64,000 bases of DNA from Anastatus disparis (lineage: Eukaryota > Arthropoda > Insecta > Hymenoptera > Eupelmidae). Numbering within the stretch: position 1 is the stretch's first letter; each line of letters begins with the position of its first letter. Location of the stretch: the NCBI GenBank assembly GCA_017163975.1, contig JAFFSR010000008.1, forward strand, positions 2,117,501-2,181,500, read 5' to 3'. Below the pieces are notes generated by a model. That model saw only the letters and a program-made list of their open reading frames with translations. It did not search any database and had not been told where the DNA came from. The translations under genes were made by a program, and so were the position numbers. This document shows, in pieces, positions 55,666 to 64,000 of the stretch.

Positions 55666-58600
55666 TTTTTTACAATGGTTTGTCAGTGTAATAATTCAAT
55701 AATACGTCCTAGTAGTCAGTTTAATTGGTAATATGTTTAGTCACAGTCTGATATTTAAAACTTGCTATTACTGAAAGTGCCTATCTTTATTCTATTATAT
55801 CTTTATTTAACACCTGTAAATATCTAACAACTACCAATATTTCTGAATGATATCCCCCCTTACTTAAAAAAAATCGTCGTCCCGACGATTTCTAAATTAT
55901 TAAAAACTGAAGTTTCGTAATTTATTTTTAAATTTTAATAATTGGTATATAAATTTTTCAAAATTCAATTTCTATAATTTAAAAAAAATTTTTCTCTATT
56001 AGGCTTTCTTTAAAAAAAAAAATTCATTATTTAATATTAATCCTTGTTCTAGTATTCACTAGTATACAAAAAGAAATTATTATTTCGGAAAAAATTTATT
56101 GTAAAAATTTTAAATAAAAACTCCGTATTTCAAAGTGCAAAGCCAAATCAATAACTTTTTTAATGATTATTTGAATTTTTACTATGATGCTAATTAAAAT
56201 TTTGTTAGAATAGAAAAGAATTAAAAAGTAGATAAAATTTACTCTATTACTTAACTTGATTTAAATATTAATGAAAATCAAAAAGAAATAGTAAATATAA
56301 TTAAAAAATTTTTAATACAAAATACCGTCTTTAAAAATAAAATTATTGTCCAGAATACTTTATGATAATAAAAATAAAATTTAAACGTGAAAAATTAAAA
56401 AAAAAAAATTTTTGATTATGATTGTAATGATTTTAGATAATTATTAACGATTCGAATAATTGTAATTAATTCTAATTTGCCTTGCAAATAATTAGATGTA
56501 TATTTAATTTCAAATAAATATTATTAGAATCAAGCAGAAATATATTTAATAAATATTTAAAATTAACAAAACATTCTTTTCAAAAAATTTTTTAATTAAA
56601 TTTTGCATAGAAATTTTAAAGATTATAAAAAATAAAGTAAAGTTTTCAAAAAATATTTATTTATTTCGTTTTGAAATTTTATTCTTAATAATTCAAAATA
56701 TTAAATCGAATGAAAATAATTAAAATTCTTTGAAATATTATGTGTAACAGTTATATTTTACCTTAATAATAAAAAAATTTAAACTGCAGAATCTAGTTGC
56801 TGCTTTGCCACTTAAACTTTAAGTATTCAAAAATGTTAAAATTATTTTAAAGTAATTAATGATGCTCATCAAATGATGTCAATATTCAGACTGTGTGCGC
56901 GCCAATGGCTACTACCAATTTTATACCCATGAGGCAGTTTAAAAAAGAATTATATTTATTTGTTACTAAGAGAATTTATTACGATGCTCCCTTCTTTTAA
57001 CGCGGCGCTACATTAGTATATGTTTTAAAAGGTTGGGATACTTCTCCGACTTTTGTAATACTTGATATTTTCCCCCCTCTTTTTTTTTATTTTTTTTTTT
57101 TACCCTTAAGTGACTGCCTTATACTTTTTTTTAAAATTATTAATTCGTTTTATAAAAATTTATTTCAATATTATTACCTTTTGGAATATTTTAGATAATA
57201 TGCATATTACTTAATTTATTCGATTATTTTATTTATTCATCAATATTATTTCATCATTTATTTTACATAATTTTTCTTGTATTATTTCATTTGTTTTTAA
57301 TCGCGTAAAATCACTGCAGTGTCCCCCCTTTTAATGAATTTATAAGTCGCATCTCAACTTATTAAATTCCGCAGTTGCTAAACCATCTGTTTAGTTAAGA
57401 ATCATATATGTTTTCTTTTCATCTTCGTTTAATGATTCTTGATAGTCCTTCTATATTCTAGATTTTTAATAGTCATCTTTTACAATAATCTATGAATCCT
57501 TGGCTCATCAATGCAGTGGTGATATATCGATGTCACCTTTTACTTTTTTTTATAGAATTACTGCATCACTTAATTCTAATTCCCCTTTTAATTTCATTAT
57601 TCATTTTATTTCAATTATGATGGCATTTTTTAAACTTTTTCATTTGCCTATATATTCATATCATTTTTATTTTTATTCGCGTATTTCCCCGAAAATGGGC
57701 TATAATCGAAAATTGGTTTCTAGTGCTGCATATCGTGCACTATATACAGAACACAATTCTTCTCAACCTGATACTTCCAGCCAGGCGCTTAAGAAGTTTT
57801 TCTAATTATGCCCCCCACCCTTTTAAATTATGCATATTATCCTTATTAAAGCAAATAATAAATTTTTAAATGTATATATTTCTTTTCAATTTTTCTTTAG
57901 TTAACATTCAGTTTATTTGAATTATTTTTCGATTACGTTCATATTGATGTCGTCACTTAAGTTTCGGTATTAGCAGTAAATCTATTGTCTATGTCATTCT
58001 TATCTTTGTTTTAATTATTTAGTTTTAATTCAATTACGAAAAATATTACTTTTTACAAAGTGCTTTAGCTCAAATATTGAAGTGAAAAAAAAATAAATTG
58101 CAACTTTTATTTTAAAGAAAATATGATTCCCTCTTTCCATCAGATTCGTGTTTCTTTTATTGTATGCGAAAAAAAATTCGAAATTTTAGCAAATTTTGTT
58201 CATGGTTAAAAATAGTTATATTTCAGTGCTTCAAAAAAAAATGCTAAACTATGTGAGAAAGCAAAAAAAAAAAATTTCAGCGTTGTCTATACGATATTCT
58301 TTTTGGTTTCGAGTTTTTTTAATTTGATATTAAAACTTTTATAGTTAATGTAATCTAATATTTCTTTTATTTGGAATATTATATGTGCATCCTGTTATAA
58401 ATTGCAAACTATTAAAAGAATTTTGATATTTTTGCTTCGACGACAAATTACCGTGTGAAATAAAATTTTAAGTTATCAAATAGAAAGAGTAAAATTTTAT
58501 AAAAATGGATGTTCGAAAAATAAAATTTCCGTTGTTTTGTTTTCTTACATAAATTTTCGTTAGTTATAATCTATCAAAACCAGTCATTAATATTCTGTGA

Positions 58601-60680
58601 ATAAAAACATTTCGTTTTTCTATTAAAAAGGAAAATTGCTATTGATGTTTATTTTTGAAACGAAACGAAAATTTGATAATTAACAAAACCTTTTTATGAC
58701 ATTATTTAACTTTATTAGCTAGAGAAAAGAATTTAATGTCTAATTTACTTGAAAAAATAATTAAATAAGATAGTTTGTTCAATTTTACCCATTAAGAAAT
58801 TTCTGTTTCATTTAAGGTAAATTTGACGTTAAAATTTTTCATACTTGAAGCTATTATTTTTTTTAACCGTATTAAAATTTTGATTGAGTGTTGCTATCTT
58901 TTTATTTTTTTCGATAATAACTATTCGTCTTCTTAGCGTTGGTTTATTTATGAATTTTTTTCATAAATTATTTTTCTTGTTTCTTCTTTGGTTTCTTCAT
59001 ATTCTTATTTTTATTTTTAAAACGAGAGAAAATTACAATTTGTTCTTTTTCCTTTTTAGTTTTCGCGGCCTAATCTTGACTAACTATTGCTTCCGACTAG
59101 TACTTGAGCGATGGGCCTACTCATCCCTCTTCCTAGCATTTCACAATAGCCGTATGGCTGAAAACATGTATAACAAAAAAATATATTTCATGTTAGTTAT
59201 ATACTAAAATATTTTTAATATATTTTTTTATGAGATAAATGTGAAAATAAATATTTTTGACAAAAATATTGGATTAAATAAAAATCAGATTTATAGTAAA
59301 ACAGGTGTCGCATTGAGTGTTAAACTTGTATGTATTAATATTTTCAAAATTGAATTTTATTTGGCCAATCTGACTATTTGAATACGAAATATAAATAATG
59401 TTTATAGATAAAATATTGAACTAAAGATGCAAAAAGACAACGTGTTAATTTAATTACTATTAAATATTTGAGATTTCTCTTTTATTTTTCTATTCAACAT
59501 AACTGTGAATTTCAACGCGAATTTAGGCTAGATTTTACACTTTAATGACTTAAATGCTATTTTAATTTAAAAAATTTTCATGCTATATACATATATATAT
59601 ATATGCAAGGTAAAAATTTATCTTATTTTAAAGAAAATTTACAACTCTGGAGGTTATTAATCAATGTTTTGAGTATTAATTTTATAAAATTTTGGTATTT
59701 TAAGTAATATATGCAAATGCTATATATAAATATTCGCTTTTAATTACATTTAGTCAAAAGGATTACAATTTAACTGATTCTAATAGCTAATTAAACCAAT
59801 TTATAAAATTGCGCATTTGAAAACGCATGGATATTTAATTTTTATTTGCAAGAAATTTCAAGTGGCCTTGAAAACAGCAAGCTCGATTACAGTATGTTTG
59901 CTCTCACTGCAGCAAGCTTGAACGAAGTTAAGTCACGTGGTACTAGCCTCACTGAAGGAGCTAGGCGCACGGTGCCTGTGTTACGTACCATTTGTTGAAA
60001 ATTTGTTCAGATTTGATGAAAAAATAATAATAAACAAGAAATGACTAGACTAAATTTCCATTTTGCAGTTTACAAATTAATATTATAAGTTCTTTTATTC
60101 TGAGTTGACTTAAACTTTGATTTGCTTATTTTCCGTTTAGGCTATTAAAAAAAAAAATAAAAATTTATAGTTTTTAGCATTACATAATTCGATAACAATT
60201 TTAGTTGTATTTTGAATAATTTTGATTAAAAAAATGTTTGTAAGTCAACTTCAAATTCTTATTGAGTATTAAAAGTTTTAATAAATTTGGTAGCAGACTT
60301 GTTTATTCTTAAAGAATTTTTTTTCAGTTGTTATTTATAGAATTTATTTAGTTTTAACTTTTTCAACTGTTAAGCAGCATACTAAAAGGTTGTATGTAGA
60401 AGTTCTATAATTCATAACAAATTATAAAGAATTAATTTCTAAACAACAAAAACGATTATTTATATTACATATTAAAAATCAATTTTTTTCAAGATTTGAT
60501 TTCGTATGGTAATAAATTATTTAATAATGGAAAACTGGTTCTCATTAACTGCTTTAATAAAGAATATTATTATGCAAACTTTTCTTTGGAAAGCTATGAA
60601 CAAAAAAAAAATTCTAATTTATGTTATTAGTTTAAATATAAATTCTATCAATATTGAACATTATTAGAATAATTCGATTT
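55666..60680. other. AT-rich DNA, probably retroelement leader and debris
   Basis: No gene can be supported. Gypsy-type polypurine-tract sequence is at 55853-55895 (CCCCCCTTACTTAAAA then TCGTCGTCCCGACGA), which implies a lost element to the right. Further C5-C6 plus T-run sites occur at about 57072, 57326 and 57810. A GC-richer patch at 59875-59995 has no motif. Open frames of 100 codons on the + strand (57500-57805 and 58884-59207) are Phe/Ile-rich, as expected of T-rich DNA. Confidence 0.45.
55853..55895 (-). promoter_or_regulatory. Polypurine-tract region of a further lost Gypsy copy
   Basis: The order CCCCCC, CTTACTT, A-run, GTCGTC and GACGA on the + strand matches the 3' end of the second Gypsy element at 47329-47372, but here it lies only 190 bases outside that element's gag start. 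Either a tandem copy or a chimeric junction is implied. Confidence 0.5.
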
Positions 60681-61198
60681 ACCCTAGTGGAAATCGAATC
60701 TGTGAATAACTGGGAATAACTGGAAATAACTGGAAATAACTGGGAATAACTGTGAATAACTGGGAATAACTGTTATAAACTGTTCAGTTTGAGACAGGAA
60801 TAACAGTTATTCCCAGTTATTCCCAGTTATTCCCAGTTATTCCCAGTTATTCCCAGTTATTCCCAGTTATTCTCAGTTATTCCCAGTTATTCACAGTTTA
60901 TAACTTAAAAATAATTTGAAAAAACAGAGGTACGAATAACAGTTATTCCCAAATATATTTATAATAGAAAAAAAAATTTTTTAAATATATATTTTTTTCA
61001 TTTTTTCAAATTTATATTTTTTAAATTATTATTAAACTAAACTGTAAATAACTGGGAATAACTGTGAATAACTGGGAATAACTGGGAATAACTGGGAATA
61101 ACTGTTATTCCTGTCTCAAACTGAACAGTTTATAACAGTTATTCCCAGTTATTCACAGTTATTCCCAGTTATTCACAGATTCGATTTCCACTAGGGTA
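60681..61198. mobile_element. Foldback element made of 10-bp tandem repeats in nested inverted blocks
   Basis: The outer ends are TACCCTAGTGGAAATCGAAT on the left and its complement on the right. Between them the unit CTGGGAATAA is repeated about 8 times at 60700-60765, then ten times in reverse sense (TTATTCCCAG) to about 60897, then, after an AT-rich centre, about six times in the first sense and five in the reverse sense. Both arms share TTATAAACTGTTCAGTTTGAGACAGGAATAACAG (in pieces at 60772 and about 61103) where the sense flips. If TA is counted as target duplication, the ends are CCCTAGTGG. Confidence 0.85.
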
Positions 61199-62132
61199 GT
61201 TTTTTATTTTAAATTTATTTTAACTTTGTGAACGTCCCTGCATAAAACGTAAATATATGGAAAGCTTTTAATCAGTTTAAAAAAATTTAGTATTCTGAAA
61301 AAATGTTCTGCCTTCTTTTGAAAATCCAATATAGATTTCTTAATAGTTTTAAGAAGTTCCTTTTAACAATTAATGAGAATGTTAAATGTGCAAAAGACAC
61401 TTTGAATATGCATTAAATTTTGTTTACAAAATTTTGTTTCATGTTTTCTACAAAATAAATATGAAAAATGAAAGATAGCATATCTGATTTTCACAACAGA
61501 AGTTTTATGAATGGAAATGAAATTTATTAATCACTCTTGTCAAAAACTTTACAGAATTTACTCAACAATTTATTTTAACTTAAAATCTTATTTAAATCAA
61601 AATTTTATTTAATTTTTATGAAGAATTGAGAATAATTTATTGACAGCTTATTTATTGCAATTTTAATGTAAACCCTTTCTAAGACTTTGGCTATTTTTGA
61701 AGAAAAATGAATTTATTATTTTCACCCTCGAACCGCGTACTTCCCTGATCCGTCAGCGCATGGTTTTTTCTTTTTTTTTTATTTTAGTTTCTTTAGCTTT
61801 TAGTAATGTTAAAATTTATTTTTTTTTTATTTGTTTATTAATAATTTGTAATTACACTTTGTTTTAAACGATAAGATTTTTTTTTTTAATTCTAAATTTG
61901 TTTAGGTTTAAAAGTCGCATTTATTGAAAATTTTTATGAATTCACTTTAAAATTTGACGCGCGGTATCCCCTCTTTTAAAACATATTCATTACTGATTAA
62001 TTACTTTAACATTTTAAACTTTTTTTTCACTTTTTTCACTTTTTTCACTTGTTACACAAATTTTTTTTAACTTTTAGGTAGCATTTTTATTCATAGCTAG
62101 GCCGTCGGTCCGATACCGTCGCTAAGCGCATA
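61199..62132. other. AT-rich DNA up to the satellite
   Basis: No gene. A C-run site (GTATCCCCTCTTTTAA) is at about 61965, CACTTTTTT is repeated three times at 62027-62050, and a short GC-rich piece at 62097-62130 (GGCCGTCGGTCCGATACCGTCG) borders the satellite. The second Gypsy element's right LTR end was expected here but is not seen. Confidence 0.45.
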
Positions 62133-64000
62133 CGTACCACAAAAGTATAGTAATAACTATAATCACCTATACTCATCACCACAATTTTATATGCAATTAT
62201 AGTTATTACTACGTTAGTATAGTAATAATTATAATCACCTATAATTATTACTACAGTAATAAAATTAATTATATCTGTTAGTATGAAACTATCGTAAAAA
62301 CTATAGTCACCTATAGTCATGACTATAGTTTTATAATAATATAGTTATAACTACGTAACTTTCGTAATGACTATAATCACCTATAATCATCACTACAGTT
62401 TTAAAATATATTGTAGTTATTACCAAAAGTCTATAGTAACGACTATAATCACCTTTAATCATCACTACAGTTTTATACTTAACTAAAGTTATTACCACGA
62501 AACTAGATTAAAAATTATAATCACCTATAATCATCACTAGCATTTTATAATCAATTATAGTTATTACCACGAAACTATAGTAATGATTATAATCATCTGT
62601 AATCATTACTATAGTCCTATAATCAATTATAGTTTTTACTACGTAAGTATAGTAATGATTATAATTACCTATAATCATTACTACAGTTTTATAATCGATT
62701 GTAGTTATTACCACAAAAGTATAGTAATAGCTATAATTATCTGTCATCATTACTATAGTTCTATAATCGATTATAGTTATTACTACGTAAGTATAGTACT
62801 GATTATAATCACCTATATTCATCACTACAGTCTGATAATCAATTGTAGTTATTACCACAAAACTATAGTAATGACTATAATCACCTGTAATCATCACTAC
62901 AGTATTATAATCAATTGTAGTTATCACCATAAAACTATAGTAATGACTATAATTACTTATAATCATAACTACAGTTTTATTATCAATTATAGCTCTTATA
63001 TTATTATAACAATAGTAATGATTCTAATCACTTATAATCATCACTATAGTTTTATAATCAATTGTAGTTATTTCCATAAAACTATAGTAATGACTATAAT
63101 TACTTATAATCATCACTACAGTTTAATAATCAAATTTAGTTACTATCACAAAACTATAGTCATAATTTTAATCATCTGTAATAATTATTATATTTCTATA
63201 ATCAATTATAGTTATAACTACGTAAGTATTGTAATGATTATAATCACCTATAATCATTACAACAGTTTTATAATCAATTGTAGTTATTACCACAAAAGTA
63301 TAGTAACGACTATAATCACCTATAATCATCTGTAACCATCGCTACAGTTTTATAATTAATTATAGTCATTACTATCTAACTATAGTAATGACTATAGTCA
63401 CCTTTTGTCATGACTATAGTTATAATCAAATATAGTTATCAATACGTAACTTTCGTAATGACTAAAATCACCTATAATCATCCCTACAGTTTTATAATAT
63501 ATTGCAGTTATTACCACAAGACAAGCGTAACAAATATAATCACCTATAATCATTAGTACAGTTTTATAATCTATTGTAGTTATAACCACAAAACTATAGT
63601 ATTGATAATAATTACCTGTAATCATAACTAAAGTTTTATAATCAATTATAGTTATAGCTACGTAAGTATAGTAATGACTATGATCACCTATAATCATCAC
63701 TACAGTTTTATCATCAATTATAGTTATAACCACAAAACTATAGTGATGATTACAATCACTTATAATTATCACTTTAGTTTTATAATGAATTTTTGTTATT
63801 ACCACAACACTATAGTGATAATTATAATCATCTTAAATCATTACTATAGTTTTATAATCAATTATAGTTATTACCACAAAACTATAGTAATGACTTAAAT
63901 CATCTATACTCATCACTACAGTTTATAATCCATTTCAGTTATTGCCAAAAAACGAAAGTAGTGATTATAGTCATCTGTAATCATTACTGTAGTTCTTTAA
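62133..64000. repeat. 72-bp satellite, block 3, running off the window
   Basis: About 26 unit lengths of the same satellite in mainly one orientation (CACCTATAATCATCACTACAG then TTTTATAATCAATTATAG then TTATTACCACAAAACTATAG). Long frames with a 24-residue period occur on both strands (for example 62508-62966 and 62583-63335) and are artefacts of the repeat. The block continues past the right edge. Confidence 0.9.

Noticed and set aside
57500..59207. Two + strand frames of about 100 codons, Phe/Ile/Leu-rich
   Set aside because: The composition is that expected of T-rich DNA; no motif, and no plausible promoter or neighbour.
62508..63335. Long Tyr/Ile-rich open frames of up to 250 codons on both strands
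   Set aside because: They follow the 72-bp satellite with a 24-codon period and overlap on opposite strands, so they are by-products of the repeat.

Overview
The window looks like AT-rich eukaryotic DNA, most likely from an insect genome. It is almost entirely mobile and repetitive sequence: a Polinton/Maverick (adintovirus-like) element, Ty3/Gypsy retrotransposons, a Jockey/CR1-type LINE fragment, palindromic MITE or foldback elements and a 72-bp satellite. No order can be assigned. I see no bacterial operon, rRNA gene or CRISPR array. All family assignments come from recognising motifs by eye; no search was run.

Region 1 (1-9052): a decayed Polinton with every gene on the + strand. In order: A32-like packaging ATPase, a small pX-like protein, a hypothetical protein, a PLA2-like protein that runs in frame into the N-terminus of the integrase, integrase with a chromodomain, penton-like minor capsid, a basic minor virion protein, double-jelly-roll major capsid, a hypothetical Polinton protein, an adenain-type cysteine protease and two more hypothetical genes. 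PolB and the terminal inverted repeats are not in the window. Most genes carry in-frame stops and few carry indels. A 207-bp piece of the minor virion gene is copied into another gene, and the protease 3' end is triplicated.

Region 2 (9.05-17.8 kb): AT-rich sequence with a 665-bp palindrome, a gag-protease relic of a Gypsy element and a TIR element that holds a tRNA-like sequence and a 21-bp minisatellite.

Region 3 (17.8-32.1 kb): a minus-strand Ty3/Gypsy element with gag, PR, RT, RNase H, IN and an env that resembles the chuvirus-type glycoproteins captured by insect retroelements. Its leader has five 52-53 bp tandem repeats. Gag is interrupted by an approximately 0.95-kb insertion, and the right LTR is cut at a LINE fragment (32.1-33.8 kb).

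Region 4 (33.8-41.7 kb): a 111-bp near-perfect hairpin, one apparently spliced small gene of unknown function (36.55-37.88 kb, frame break in exon 1), and a 722-bp palindromic MITE.

Region 5 (41.7-64 kb): blocks of a 72-bp satellite (exactly 24 codons, so it makes false ORFs on both strands). They are interrupted by a 1.7-kb LTR-like insertion with a CTAG target duplication, and by a 15.7-kb segment holding a second, catalytically dead Gypsy element plus a foldback element built of 10-bp repeats in nested inverted blocks.
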